From: Embiotoca jacksoni
Taxonomy: Eukaryota; Chordata; Actinopteri; Embiotocidae
Assembly (NCBI GenBank): GCA_022577435.1
Contig: JAKOON010000068.1
Span: forward strand, 1,191,488 to 1,255,487
DNA length: 64,000 nt
Direction of reading: 5' to 3'
Numbering within the stretch: the first letter of the stretch is position 1; each line of letters opens with the position of its first letter. The notes under the pieces were generated by a model. It saw nothing but the letters and a program-made list of their open reading frames with translations. It was not told where the DNA came from and did no database searches. The translations under genes were made by a program, and so were the position numbers. Positions 35,276-49,226 of the stretch are shown here, piece after piece.

Positions 35276-38113
35276 TTTAAAGATGCAGTTCCTGTCATGG
35301 CCACTAGATGCTGCTGAAGTCAATAGGAAATCATTCAAATTCTCCTGAAGGCACGAAATCTAATACCACTTCTTCTTGCTCGTTCATTTATAGGTTACAT
35401 TGACGGGTGTCTCTTTTATTTGATTGACAGCTGTCTCTTTCCACCGATCTGAGGTTTTTCTCTCAGATTGAGCCATTGGTGATGAGCCTAGCACTTGACG
35501 AGGGTTCGATTCCCAATTGGCAGAACATTCGTCTCATCCTGCAAAAGATTTCTCTCCAATTTCAACCTTGACTCTAGAAGTAAACCGTAAACGGTGAAAA
35601 CTGACTGGTGTTGAAATGATCCTCGCGGCATCCTTAAAATACCCAAACAAAGTCCAACAAAGACTAAACTCAGATCCGGAGTAAACCGCCGTCCCTTCCT
35701 CAGCTCAGAAACACGATTCCTCTTCGTTTTTTCGCAGGAAAGGAACATCTTGAATTATCCCTCATAATTACGCTCATGCATATCCAAGTCTCTGCAATTC
35801 ATCCCAGTTCGCGACCAGAAGGCCGTAATTCAGAAGCCAGACGCGACTTCCTGTGATTTATAGAGCAGATTAGAGCACGAGGAGGATTCACATCAGGGCC
35901 GTTCTCAGAAAGCGCAGGGCTGCATTAAGATGGAGGAGATCGACCGGCAACGCTGACCAGATGTTGAGTAAAGATTAAATGTACACAAATAAGGGAACAT
36001 GAATGCTTCTGAAACAAAGCAGAATTACTAAAAAAAGTGCAGTTAAAAAAACTATTTTTAAGTTGAAAAACAAGCGCCGACTGAAAGCGGCGAACCTCAG
36101 TCCCGCTTAATGAACTGGATTAAGATGTCTTTAATGGATCTGTTGCCTCCGGGGAGCCACAAGAGTCCATCCATCCCTCACCGGACTGCACTCCCACAAG
36201 ATCGATGACATCTGGCATCGCTTGGCGAGGTCTGAGGCTTTCCTTCATATGTCACCTAATAGACGATTAGCTGCATCGTTACCTTGAGAGAAAGATTTTA
36301 TTTTATTTCAATAAACACAGTAAAGACAAGGAGTTAAAGAAACTCTTTGTCGACCGCCTAGGTTTTAGTTCTTCAATAGAAAATTAAGGAAAGGTAATCA
36401 ACATTCTCGGATTTCTCACGATTATTTTTTTTGGTCTTGGCAGAAATAATAACAGAAGGATAGCAATGTTATTTTTTGAAATTTCTAATCATTAGTAGGA
36501 CAAAAGAAAATATAAAAGTTTGCACCATAAGAGGGAAATGTTACCCAAATCTGATGCTTTATCTTCTGCATGGAGATCAATTTAATCTTAAATTAGTGGA
36601 CCGTAAAGGACAACAGAAACTCAGTATACAAATCAGTAATATTGCTCCTGATCCAAAACTCGGGCTGCAAAATGAACCTCCGTGCTGTTTTGGGTCTGTA
36701 GCTCAAAGTGTTGAAGAACATTACCGGCTCAGATTCTCCTTTTTGTTTCTTCAATCACACAATTTCTTGTGAAAACTATAATTTTGCCACGTTTTCGATG
36801 CTTCGAAAACCCTTTTTAATTTTAGATTTGAGGGCTTTGATGAAATGAAAAGGATTTTTGAACGTGACATTCAACTCGGGTTTGGCGCTGGTACCGGAAC
36901 ATTTCAAACGACACCCACACCATAAACAACAAACTTTTTGAGTCTACATGCATTTTTAATTAATTTTTGCCAGCGCAAGGTTTAATTTTAGTCTCGATAT
37001 GTCACATTTTTAACTGTCAAACTCATCTTTAGTCAATTTTGAAGAAAAATGACATGGTTGTTTTATATTTAAAAAAAAATATAACTTAAATAGTTATTAT
37101 GGAACACTTTCTGCACAAATACATCTGAAAACTGTAGAGAAATAGGACTAAAATAATAATCTCAGCAGACATAAAACAAAACAAGCAACAACTTAAAAGT
37201 TAGTTTTTTGCCAGAAAACAGAAAAAGGACTTCAGAATAAGAGAAACTCTTCACATCTGGCCGCTGTGATCAATAACCCATCGCCTCCCTGCACATGCAG
37301 TTTATGAGACGCGTCAGCAATATGGGAACGTCTCTGCTTTTAAATATACTCATCTGTTCTTCCTCCAGTCGCCGAGTGTCTCCTTCGTTTTGGCTCCATT
37401 ACGGAACGATGGGAGTGAAGTTACAACCACAGCTTTTGATCAATAGCACCACCCACGCCGGACAATTAGTCCAATCAGACAGGCGTGCAGCAAATATCCC
37501 GTTAGTGAAGCAAGAGATCGAAGAAACGGGCGACTTTTCACTTTGATCTGCGGACTGATGAAGAGTTTCTGTCACTTAAAAAAAAAAAAAAAAAACACAA
37601 CATGCCGATCGATCGATAAATTTAGACTTCACGGAGATCTTTTTTTACCGCCGGGCTGCTGTGACATGTCGACTGTTGCAACGTGTTCAGGAGGCGTAAA
37701 TGGGTAATGGGCCAGTTGAGCCTTGCTCCTCTCGCGCCTGTTGCCATGGCAATTCCCATCGAGTGTTTTATTTTTTTGTCCCTTGCAGCTAATCGAGGAG
37801 GAGCAGGCCAGGAGAGAGAGGGGAGGTGAAACAGAGCGACCTCTCTTTGTCACACTGGTGTCGGTGTCACCCATGTTTGGTTTGTACAGGAAAGAACAAA
37901 TGAAGGCTATGGATTAAAATTAAAGAAACAGAAATATTCAAACAGAAATGAGCTTAAAATTTACAATCTCAGAGAACGCCGGAGCATCTGAAGGAGTTTT
38001 CTTTGAGCTCGACCTGTTGCTGCTCTTCTGACCCGTCAGTAAACTCAGCTAATAAATAAAACCGGATAATCACCAGAGCATCTGAGAAGCAGAGAAAAGT
38101 GTTCAACCGATAC

Positions 38114-38256
38114 CGGTTCCTGAACAGATTTTATAAAAAGGAAAAAAGACAAATTATGGTACAAATCTTTAGTTTTCATGCAGTTTAGGGGGGGAGAGTG
38201 TAACCCGGGTTGTTTTCTGTTGCTACAATTCACAGATGTTCCCTGAACGCCTCACT
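38114..38256 (+). mobile_element. Dispersed repeat family B, copy 1
   Basis: The copy starts GGTTCCTGAACA, has the core TTTCATGCAGTTTAGGGGGG and AGAGTGTAACCC, and ends near CCCTGAACGCCTCA. It aligns along its length with the reverse complement of 41260-41430. Confidence 0.8.
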
Positions 38257-39367
38257 TCTTTTTTTTCTGGAATAGTAATATTTTACTCTTTTACACTGAA
38301 TTTTTTTTTTAAATAAAGCAAAAACAGGTTAAGGTCAATATATATTTGTGTGTAGTAAATATTATTTGTGTTTACTTACTTATCTACATTTAGAATAAAC
38401 ATTTGTACAAAGCAAATCATGTTTTTACAATTATTTCTGATCACCTGCTTTTTTAAAAATATTTATTTTGTCTGTTTGAAAATTATTCTAATATCACAAT
38501 TAACAGTGAGATATTAAAATTGAAATATTCTCACAGACTGCCATTAATATGAAAGAACAGCACACATACGTTCATGAATTTTGTTAAACTGTCCAAACTT
38601 TTAAAGCACAAAATATCTTCATTTTCTAATTCAGGGATCTATAGATCAAAGATACTGCGTTAGTTTTCTTTAATTAGGCATAAAGTTAAATGGTTAAATC
38701 TCCTCATATTCAGATTCCCTCATCCAATCTCCCCCCACCCCCCACGACTTCTGCCTTCACTTAAAACTTAGACGGGTTGTAGCGTTTTATTCGCTCTGAG
38801 TATCACAGGAACAACAGTACTTATCGCCACAAATCAGCGCTCTTCTAGCTCAGTTAATTAATGCCAATTAAAGCATGACTGGAGGCCAGCCATATTCTCT
38901 GCTGGAAAATCGGCATTTCCATGCTGAGCAAGCGTTTTCTGGACGAGCTCCATTACAGTTGCGACGGTGATGCCGGGGGGAGCCAATCAACACCTGGAGG
39001 GGCGGCGGCGGCGCCATCGGCGAGCGGATGATGGAAAATTTGTCCCGACTGGAACGTTTTATCACCCGATACATCAACAGCGTCTCTGACTGGCGGCCTT
39101 TTGTTTGTTTACAGTGCTTGTTTGCTTTTTTAACACTGTTGTTTTTCATACTGAAAAATTTAAATATAGTCAACATTAACTTTCTTGAACCAGCACAAAG
39201 TAAAAATTATTATAATAAAAGTTACAAAAAAGTTACGTTACAAAGTGCTTCACACAAAAACAAACCAACACAGCTATAAACTGTTAAGCTATAAAATCCG
39301 GTAACACAATGATTGTGTAATGTAAAGCAAGGACCGTTTGGGAGAACCATAAAACAATTACAGTATA

Positions 39368-39665
39368 AGACACGCCCCCAAAAACAGGTCTTCTTGAATC
39401 TTCTTTTCTAATGAATGAGGGATTATTTTCAGATGGACCTCCAGAAAACTAATAAGGAGTGACTTTAGCTAACAACACCGAGATAACTGATGGACACATT
39501 TTATTCACTTTGGATTTGATGAGAGAAGTTGAATGGGAGTCTATGGAGCCGGAGGCTTTTTGGAGCCGACCTCTGGTGGCACTCGCTGGTATTGCAGCTG
39601 AAGACACTTCTTGCATCGGCCTCATTTTTCAGACCCCAAAGCCACGAACACTTTTATACAGTTAA
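39368..39665 (+). mobile_element. Dispersed repeat family A, copy 6
   Basis: The head is missing; the copy starts at AGACACGCCCCCAAAAACAG and runs to the end of the family (CACTTTTATACAG). The CTCF-like word here reads CTCTGGTGG rather than CTCTAGTGG. It is antisense to ptprn2. Confidence 0.9.
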
Positions 39666-41259
39666 TGATTTGAACAGAAACAAGACTAAATGTCCTTAAA
39701 TGTAAAGTCAGCGCAAAACCGGGAATATAAAAAAGAAAGAAGGAAAGGAAACAATGAAGTGTGTCGAACAAGTGACAGTAACGTACGCAATATTATGGCC
39801 AATATGAAGAAGTAAAACGTAAAGGTAAGATTGTGTGCTTTGATATACCATAAACCTAAATATTTTATGCACTTAGGAAACTAGAACAAGACTGATCGTT
39901 CAACAGAAAATTATTACACAAGTACAGAATTGAAAATCATTTTGATTTTAGCCAAAAATCTGCTTTGGTGTTTTTCTTTTATCAGAAAGCTTCATCTTTG
40001 TCCAACATGATAATAAAGTGAATATATTTTGGGTTTTGGGGGAAAAAAAAGAAAAAGAGATCAGAGGACATCAATTTGGGGAAAAAAAAATTATGAATCC
40101 CGTAATCGAGAGAAAAATCTGTACATGACTCGTCTTAAAAACATCATCAGCTACATCCCTAAAAACGTGTAAAGCTGCAGGACCTTTTGAGCGTTATTGA
40201 CGCCCTTATCTCCGTGTCCAGACTCGGCTTCATGCTGCGGCTAAAAATGAGAGCCAGCGGAGGCTTTTACGCTGCAAAAAATGTCCCTCTGAGCAGCCAG
40301 TGTGTCGAATTCCTGACTGAATTTAAATGTATTTACAGTAATCTGGACTCGTGAAGTGACCTGCTTTCAATTATCAACGAGTTCTTGAAGACAAACGAAA
40401 ACCGAAGATGAACACAAGTCGAATTTTCTCGTTCCCTGAAAAAAAAAAAAACACTCACTACCACACGAGCGGCTCACTTTGTGCAGCGTACTAACGCCGA
40501 GCCTTGTAGGCCTCTGTCTGCCGAGACGGCGAGTCAACAATGAAAATGTCAAAGTCGCCGATTCGAGCGGCGAGCTTTGCCTCTTTTCCCTTTCGTACCG
40601 GGTAATGTCGAGGTCGTGCGCTTTTAAAATAGCAAAAAGTCCACAGGGGTCGAAGGAGGTCGGGGGGTGGAGGGGGGGGGGGGGTGTCATCACTCGTCAA
40701 TGAATTCTGGACTCTCAAATCCTGCAATGGCGGTTTGTTTGGTTTTTATTTTGGAGGGGAAAAAAAAAGAATCAAATATGTCTTAATTTGAAGTTTCATC
40801 GCGTCGCAGTAACGAGCTGTCGCAGTAACGAGCTGTTGTCCTCGCGGGTATTGAGATGTTACCTTCGGCTGTCACACTCTCCCTTTTGTTGTTGGAAAAA
40901 TATGTAGAAAGAAAAGAGAGAGAGGACGTCCTCGGGCCGAACAATACCGAGCTCACTCACCGTGGCTTTTCGCTGCCAGGACGAAACAGCCAGCTCAGAG
41001 CGATCCGAGCCGGCTGTGTGGCCCGATAGAGCGCCGAGCTGCCAATCAACCGGCACAACGGACCGCCATTGTCTACTTCGCAGACAATGGCAGGGGTGGG
41101 GGGGGGGTGGGCAGCCTGACAGCGGCTATTAAAGCATGTCGGACACACGGCGGGGGGGAACAATGGCTGGAGGTGCAACCACCGTAAATCTTACATCAGA
41201 ACCTCATATTTATTTGGCAACTCGTACTTTTTAAATTAATCTAATCTAAACACACACAT

Positions 41260-41430
41260 GAGGCGTTTAGGGGACATCTGTAAATTGTAGCTACAGAAAA
41301 AAAAAAACAGGGTTACACTCTCCCCCTCTAAACTGCATGAAAACTAAAGATCTGCACCATAACGTGTCATGTTCTTTTTTTCTTCAAATAGATTTAATAA
41401 AAACAAAAAAAGAAAGTATTGTTCAGGAAC
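41260..41430 (-). mobile_element. Dispersed repeat family B, copy 2
   Basis: This is an inverted copy of the 38114 element, with the shared core CTCTCCCCCTCTAAACTGCA, TGAAAACTAAAGATCTG and the end GTTCAGGAAC. The internal A-rich stretch is longer than in copy 1. Confidence 0.8.
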
Positions 41431-41935
41431 GAATGTCAATATCAAAGATGATTTATGCCGGTTTAAAAATTTTGAACAATCCCCGGCTGTATTAACGGCA
41501 GCCTAATAAAAAAAAAAAAAAGTGTGTTTTGACTTTGAGGAGTTGCAGTTGCCCCCATTTGAACAGTTTTTGAAAAAAAGAAAAAAAAAAAAGGAAAAAG
41601 AAGAAGAAGCCCAAAGACAAAAATAACAGAAGTGAAGAACAAAGGACTCCTTATAGGACTCCTCAGTCAGGTCACACCTCTTCTTTTTTTTCCCCACCAA
41701 AGTGAAACGAGGTCACCCGAAGCAGTCACAACATGGACGGAGAGCCCGTCTGAGCTCGGGGCTAAAAATAAAACGTACCGCGGCACGCTTCGTCTCATCC
41801 CCGGAATATGTCAGAATAAGATTACGGGGCACATTTCAGAAAAGGACACGGCGCAGACAGGAAACGACTTGAGCTGATGAATTTAGAACAAACGCACCGT
41901 TGCCTGAAATAAACCAAACGGCAGGTCGGGGTAAC

Positions 41936-41965
41936 GTCCGGCCGCGTCCGGCCGCGTCCGGCCGC
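41936..41965. repeat. Triplicated 10-bp GC-rich word
   Basis: Three perfect head-to-tail copies of GTCCGGCCGC, in ptprn2 intron 2. Confidence 0.9.
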
Positions 41966-42673
41966 CTGATCTCCGGACGGACCGTCGTCACGCTTAATGA
42001 CATCACGCAGGAGACGACAGCTGAGCGCTCTGTTATCTCTGCCGGCTCCCTCGGTGCCTTTAAACCCTGCAGAGATGTTGATAAGTGAGCCCAGAGCTTC
42101 CCAGTAAAACCAATGAATCCAGGACGACCGGCGGTTACAGAAAACAAAAGGCTGGAACAGAAATCTCTGCGGAGTAACTCGGTTAACGTCCACCAGACCC
42201 GGTGAAGGCAAAGATAAAAAAAAAATAAAAAAAAGTGTTTCAAAGACTCAGATGTAAAATCGTTTTAGGGCTTTTTTTTTTTTCTTTTTTTTTATATTTA
42301 GGTTGATTCTCAGCAGGAGGCAGCGAGGGGAAGAGTAAAGCTCCCCGTCCCGAACTGCAGTTACGTCCATTAACTATTATTCATCGACTTACTTCCAGCG
42401 CGCTCGTTTCATTTCAGTCGTGCATCTTTCTGCCACTGAAAGTCTAATTTCTCTTGTTTCTCTGATCTGCTGCTTCACAGACACGGGGATGGAAGAAAAG
42501 CCGAAAGTTAAACTATCAATGGACAAAACCTCGACGTCAAGCTATCAAACTGTAGTTCAACATCCTGGACGTGTGTTTTTATCCAGAAGTTGCAACATCT
42601 GCAGTTTTAATGTATGTAGAGTTTGTTTTTGGTTTTTTTATGACATTTTTAAAACGTGTGTTGGACAGCTTAC

Positions 42674-42724
42674 CGTTGACGCAGACCTCGTACGGCGAAC
42701 ACAGCTCGTTCTCGAACAGGCAAC
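42674..42724 (-). CDS. ptprn2: ptprn2 exon 2 (Cys-rich start of mature protein)
   Basis: This 51-nt exon encodes GCLFENELCSPYEVCVN, matching human phogrin GCL.E..LC...E.CVN. It supplies Cys32, Cys39 and Cys45 of the RESP18-like region, which is involved in granule targeting and luminal interactions in the family. The acceptor is TTCCGTGCCGACAG and the donor is GTAAGC. The exon is phase 1 at both ends, so skipping would remove 17 residues without a frameshift. It covers residues 31-48. Confidence 0.94.
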
Positions 42725-42915
42725 CTGTCGGCACGGAAACACAACGACAACAAACTGGTTAGCGGCAAGAAACTAACATCATACGCACAATTTTGTTCCA
42801 TTTGAACTTGGAAATTAGAATTTCCTGAGTTCCTAATCAGGAATTTCAACTGGAAGTTGGATTTCCAAATCAGAAACTCAGAACAACCTCACAAGCCCCC
42901 CCCCCCCCCGTGACC

Positions 42916-42982
42916 TTTTTTGCTGTTCTCATGCACTTTAGAGGGGGAGAGCGTTCTGCAGCTTCAATTTACAGAAAAACTG
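42916..42982 (+). mobile_element. Dispersed repeat family B, copy 3 (core fragment)
   Basis: A short copy with the core CATGCACTTTAGAGGGGGAG and the downstream CAATTTACAG word shared with the other two copies. It lies about 190 bp upstream of exon 2 in transcript order. Confidence 0.65.
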
Positions 42983-43833
42983 GTTTTAAAAAGAGTGAAA
43001 TTACGTGGGTTTTTTTTTTTATCGACGACTTGAAACGCGGTCGACTCGGGCGCGCCGTCGTTCTAGCCCGACCTCCTATTTACGAAATAAAAGGAACGTA
43101 ACATCATCCTGCCACATATCTCAAATCAAATCTAACTGCATGAACAGATATCGCTTGGAACCAGCCCTTTAATTCTGCCATTAAAGGAATATTTATCTAT
43201 TTTAAGATGTTGGGGCCGAGTGGTTTATTAAGATGTCACACCTCCTGTGTTTTATGTCAGTTTTTTTTTTTGCTTCGCTACATTTGTCAGCCGAGGGCAG
43301 TAAATGCTTGCAGTTATCCTGGTTTAACACCCGGCCGACGGAGGAACAGCATGATGCATCGAATCGGCTCCTTCAGAGCTTTTCAGGAGATCTGGCGGCA
43401 TTTATTACACCGGACGTCTCCGTCTCAGCACCCCGTCCCAAACAAAGACACTTCTAAAAAATCTGTTGCTTGTATATATATTTCTGAACCTGCTGTAGAT
43501 CTGGAGAGTAGCTGCAGCAGCACAATGTTCTTTCCTGTCACAAACAGGATTTAGTTGGTTGCGGTTAGTTCAGGCAGCAGCTTGGCTCGGCGCTCGGCAC
43601 CGTGGCCCGATCACAGCATCACGTTCAACGTTTTTAAATCAGTGTTTTTCTGCAGGAGAATTGCATTAAAAAAAAACTGAATTCAGAAAAATAGGAAGAG
43701 ATTCTAAAAGCAGCTGTTTCAGTTGCTGTCATCAACTAAAACCACAACAATTACTGTGTACTACGATCATTTCTACCACTACTACTGCCACATATGTATT
43801 CTCACTGCATTCCACAGTACTAATACTGTGTTT

Positions 43834-44281
43834 TCTGTCCGTCACCATCTTTGTCAGTTCAGAGCGGTTTGGAGCAGGAAGTGACCATATTTGGACGAGC
43901 TGGGGGAGGAGCCAGTGGTGGATCTGACCGATCTGATTGGAAACCTGACGATGCTACGCCCCCGCCCACCGATAGCTGTAACCTGACTGCACCACAGGCC
44001 TGTCAATCAAACAGACACGCCCCCAAAAACAGGTCTTCTTGAATCTTCTTTTCTAATGAATGAGGGATTATTTTCAGATGGACCTCCAGAAAACTAATAA
44101 GAAGGAGTGACTTTAGCTAACAACACCGAGATAACTGATGGACACATTTTATTCACTTTGGATTTGATGAGAGAAGTTGAATGGGAGTCTATGGAGCCGG
44201 AGGCTTTTTGGAGCCGACCTCTAGTGGCACTCGCTGGTATTGCAGCTGAAGACACTTCTGGATCGGAACCATTTTTCGTGG
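43834..44281 (+). mobile_element. Dispersed repeat family A, copy 7 (most complete)
   Basis: This copy runs from TCTGTCCGTCACCATCTTTG to GGATCGGAACCATTTTTCG with all internal blocks present, and is the best reference copy in the window. A short GTG-started frame (MREVEWESMEPEAFW region) is shared with copies 5 and 6, but no ATG-started protein of reasonable size exists. Confidence 0.92.
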
Positions 44282-47200
44282 TTTGACGTGTATTCACTCT
44301 GGGATATAAAAACACGTACAACCACACACACATTAGGAAAATACACCCAGGCTTAACGAGCTTTGTTGCCGGAGCACCAGCTGAAACTAGCTAAATAATG
44401 GGATGCTGTAACCATGGCAACACTTGCTCATCGACGAGCGGCACCCCCCTCCCCCTTCTGCCTGCCGGGGATCAAAGAGTGGCAGCGATTACCTCTCCTC
44501 ATCCTCATCTCACCACATTCATACTGCATGAGCTCCTGTCTTCAGTCTGCGGTTCGTGTTGTTCAGCTCGACACAAACCTCGCAGCTGCACACGTCCACA
44601 CCTGAGACAAAAAAAAACAAAACTGCTTTTGGGCAGCGAGCAGCTCGACCGGAACAGTTTTGGAGTAATTTAAGATAAAACTCAGCATCAGCGGTTTGAA
44701 TGCAGCCTGCTTCCTCCAGCTGAGGACTTTCCTGTTGTGGAAACCTGCTCCTGCAGCTTGTTGGGCCGAGACTGTAGTTTCCGTCCGAACACATCGAGTT
44801 GTGTTGTGTTTATAAAAAAAAATGTGCACTTAGAAAAACGCCAGATTGAGGTTCTGAGTTCAAAACCAGTTCCAGACTTTCCTTTCAATATTTTCGCCTA
44901 AAGAAAAATGTTCATTTTTAAACATTTATTGAAGATGAATAACATCCACAAAGTGTTCACAGTGAACATATCTAAATCCCAATTCATCCGCGAAGCAAAC
45001 TAGTAAGAGGTTAAACTCATAATATAATTCTAATTCTAGAAGGTCATTTTGCAACAGCTGGATGAATCTAACAAAAATGTCACATTCACCCTTCCCCTGA
45101 ATTTATGCCGTTGTGATCCAAAATGTGCCTGAATAGTATCAATTTGTTATTGTTCACCTAACAGCAGCTTATTGAGCTGGTTTGGGTGGAGCTCAGCTAT
45201 GTGAATAAATGTTACTAAACACAAGGAAGCTCTCGGACTCTTTCGCTTTCTCAAAGTAGTTCTTAGAGGGAAAAAAATGATCTTCTCATTTGACTTGACT
45301 GCAGTTCAGCATCTGTTGACGTTAACAACATCAAGACAAACACAAAAGCAGAATGGGAGCCGGTTTTGAAAAACAATAAACGTTTCTTCATCAGCTGGAG
45401 GTAAATTATTAGACTTCTCTGTTAAAAGTGGTATGAAACAAACAAAAAAAGATGATTAAATTGATCATTGTGATTCATTTTAGATGCAAAAAACGTTCTT
45501 CACCCTCGAAAGTCTTTGCTGTTATTTTGGGACAGAAAAGTTGAACTTGCCAAAATAAATCAAAATTCAACCGGGAGCGTAAAAAAAAAAAAGGATCGCA
45601 TAAATTACCAAAAAACACCCGCTGTCAAGCTACGTCTTAATTTTGTCACAGCGACCTCGTTCCTTTTTTTTTTTACCCAGGATGCCGTTTGTCTATAATG
45701 AACACGTATCAGAGTGAAGTCATTTGCCACGAGCGTCGTGTCATGTTTGCTGGATGTTCATTATGTTTGTGTTTTTGGTGTAATTAAAAGGGAGAATCAC
45801 CCCGTGGCTGTATTTGTTTACGTCTCTGAGGAGAAAAAGTCGAAGTCTTCACGGCAAATTCCAGTAAGACGAAGCCTCGTTAAAAAGAAAAAAGAGCGAG
45901 ACGTGTAACGCAAGAAACGCTGTTTTTATATTACGGCAGCGTTTGGACCAGTTCCTCCAAAATAGCATGAAAAAAAATAAATACAAAAAAAGACAACATA
46001 TACAAGCTAGAAAAGGAACACAAAAGAATTTATTTGAAATTGTATTTTCAGATTGATTTTACTGCAGCAGTTGTTGTGACGGCATCGCATGCTCAAAAGG
46101 ACGTGATTTTGTAATGAAATCAGGTGTTTATTGTTTTTAATAGATTTGCATTTTATTTTATGACTACTTTACTGCTCCTGTTTTTTCTGTACTTCATCAC
46201 TTCCTCATTATCAAACAACATCTTTTTGTGTACAAAACGTTTTGGATGTTCTTGCAATAGGGCTAGAAATCATGATTTCTTTATCGTTTGTTTGTTTGTT
46301 TGTTTACCTCCCCATTAGCCTTTCAGTCGCAGCAGCAATTTTTCCTCATTATTTACATGGTGAAAATACAAAATGCACTGCCGTACAACTGAATAAAACA
46401 GTAAACAACTGACGCAATTTAACACAAACACAAAAGAAATATAAATATAAATAAAATATATCCGACTGAATCTACAACGATCAACTAGATAAATATCATC
46501 ACTTAACATAGAAACCTATGAAACTCTGACACCAAAGAATGCTTATTAATAATGAACTTTCTTGTGCTCTTTTAAAAATTTTAAAGACATTATTTGGTTG
46601 CATAACGAAGTAAGTTCCACTTTTGCATATCTCTGTATGTTACTGTACATTAAACTGATCTAGTCCTAAAGTTAATATTATGTTAGTATAAAATAAATTG
46701 TTTTGAAAAAAAGTCAAAAAGTTTGGTTTGTTATACCTGTTTTATTGATAAGTTATCCTGAGATCATGTTTTGGTTTTAAAAATAAAGAATAGTTTGATT
46801 CAATTTTTGTTAAAACACATTGAATATGAGTCCATTATTGCTGCTATTGTAAATGTATTTGACTATAAAGTAAACAACGCCTATAAGAGATATGTTACGA
46901 AGATGACTTTAAGAGAAAATAAAAGATGACTAAAGGGGGGGAATGATGATTTATTTTTCCCATTTCACCTGCACATAAGAGCTCCCTCCTACCAGCTCGA
47001 GGTGGATGATGTAGAAAAATGATTCTGCTTGCATGCTTTTGGACTTCAGCTGCCACCTGAGGTTTTTTTTTGTGCCCTCTCCGCTTTCATCACTCCTCGG
47101 CAGCAGGGTGTGAAATGGGTTTGCGGTATTTCACTGTGGACAAGGCGGCGACGGGGGAGGAACGGGATTTCAATCAGCTTCACCCTGTGAGCAAAAAGAG

Positions 47201-49066
47201 CAGCGTCCAGGCCATGGGGCCTTTTAATGCTTCCTGGCAGGAAGGTACTACATTTCCCACAATGCCATCTGTTTCTTTGTGTCAAGACACCTGCTGCTCC
47301 TGAGGGAGAGCGGCCAAAACATTAAACTGAGAGCGTTCACCTCGACAAAATGTGAGCCAACCATTTAATTGGCCACAGAAACATTTACGTCTCGAGTGGT
47401 TTGAAAGTGACATATTTAAAAATTATGAAAAAAGATCTAAACAGTTTTACATTTGGTTGGCCATGTCTGGGGTTTCTGACTTTATCTGCAATTATTATGA
47501 GAGTTTCATAAGATGTATCCTCAGATAATCTTTATTTTCACATCTTAAAGGCTGAACGTAAACACTCGTTCGCTTTTTATCCCCGATTCAAACGGGTCAA
47601 ATCGAACCTAGCACCAGGACTTTTACTGCAGCTTTTCTTACAAAGCTTTAAGTGTACTAAAGAATAAGTTGGGTTACTAAATTCAATACTGTAAAATTAA
47701 ATGAAAATAGTTAACTAAAGACATGCTGGTCATTTGGCCTCGGAAGTGATGCTAAATCACTAGTGTGGTCAGGAGGCTAGCCATGTTAACATTAATTATC
47801 ATTTAATTACTTAATTGATCATTGTCATTTAATAATAAAAAAATGTAGTGCCTTTTGAGCACCACCTTAGAAAAAAGGCATTTAATCAAATTAGGAGCAG
47901 AGATAAGCCCATAAAGTTGGTTTGAACTTTCATATAGCATCCTGGATAGGCCCCTAAAAAATGACAGTGTGTGAAACAAAGATTTTCTAATGTCACCAGC
48001 GATGCCGCCACCCCCCCACACCCACCGCACCCACCCACCCCCACATGGCTGATGAAAAAAACGGGGCTTCCTAATTGGCTGCCGGTGTGTTAAAGGCCTT
48101 CATTTTGTTTTCCTTTTGTTTCTAAGATGACAACAATCCTGTTTGTTTGGGCTGCAGCTCCAAAGACAAAATGATCAATCTCTACAACCTGACAATTTCC
48201 GACAAAACAAACAAGAGGAAGGATTTTTGAAGCAAAAGGCAGAATCTTTTTCTTTTTTTTTTTTGCAGCGGAGCGGGAAAAATCCCCGAGGGGAGGTGTG
48301 CGCGAAGACGCCTGCTTGAATTGGCGGTAATCTCTCTTCGTCATCCTCCTCCTCCGTCTCCTACGGCGACAAAACAATCGTATTTTTTATCCTCCTCTTC
48401 CTCTGACTGTTCAAAAAAGCAAAGCGCTGATCCATCTGGTTCAATGCAGGTTTAAATTTACTGTCGAGCTCTAAGCTGCTGGCTGCTTTTATTGTGTGGA
48501 TTTTAATTTTTTTTTTCCATAAATAAACAATCAATATAAAGACATAAAACGTTCAAAAAAGACGCTTTATTTGGAGGGTAAATGGAGGTAATGTTGGTGA
48601 TGATGCCAAATGGCACAGAAAAGCTTTCAGTCACACCGTTAGCTGGTAAAAATAACACATTTATTTAGGTGCAATTTAATGGAAGGACTAATGACGTTTA
48701 AGAAGCTGTCGCTTATAAATGATTTTCATTTCATATGCAGCTAAATTGCACTTTATAATATGTTTTGTAGTGAATTAAATACCCGGCATTCAGAAGGTCA
48801 GACTATTTCAGATTCCTGCAAACTTAATATTTTGGGAATTTAAGGGATGTGCGAAAATATACTGATAATTATGCGTAAGTTGACTGATATTGCAACAACA
48901 TACGACTGCTAACGATAAACAAATATATCTCCAACGAGTGATATTCATCTGTCCGTGCTGTTTATTATAGATCAGTGATGGTAAACATGTCTACTGACTT
49001 AACTGTTGAAGGCCATAAATATCAAAAGAAGCTGAGCTGGGAGCTCTCCAGTGAATCCTCATCCTC

Positions 49067-49067
<1 letters not shown>

Positions 49068-49100
<33 letters not shown>

Positions 49101-49226
49101 TCATCATCGCGAGTATGAAGCACAACCGAACCCTGCAGGGCCAAAACAGACACATTTCACTGAGATAAATTCTCCGAGCAGATGCAGCTTCACCTGGTGG
49201 TGGTGGTGGTGGGGGGGGGGGGGGGG
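49068..49226. repeat. (CCA)n(TCA)n and (GGT)n/poly-G cluster
   Basis: CCA then TCA trinucleotide runs at 49068-49108, and GGT plus a G-run at about 49196-49226, in ptprn2 intron 1. Confidence 0.93.

Larger units (their letters stand above)
33607..42673 (-). other. ptprn2: ptprn2 intron 2
   Basis: About 9.1 kb without a recognisable exon. It holds a decayed RTE-type reverse-transcriptase fragment (34318-34486), a TG tract (34619-34680), possible SINE remnants (35220-35275 and 35503-35513), family A copy 6 (39368-39665), family B copies (38114-38256 and 41260-41430) and a triplicated GC-rich decamer (41936-41965). The stretches 35.8-38.0 kb and 39.7-41.2 kb show nothing identifiable beyond homopolymer runs. 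Confidence 0.85.

Noticed and set aside
35503..35513. A possible tRNA gene at a perfect B-box
   Set aside because: The T-stem pairs poorly and no A-box or acceptor stem fits around it; at most it is a SINE relic.
47070..47303. A 77-residue plus-strand frame in ptprn2 intron 1
   Set aside because: It is not repetitive, but no family is recognisable and it has no exon-like context.
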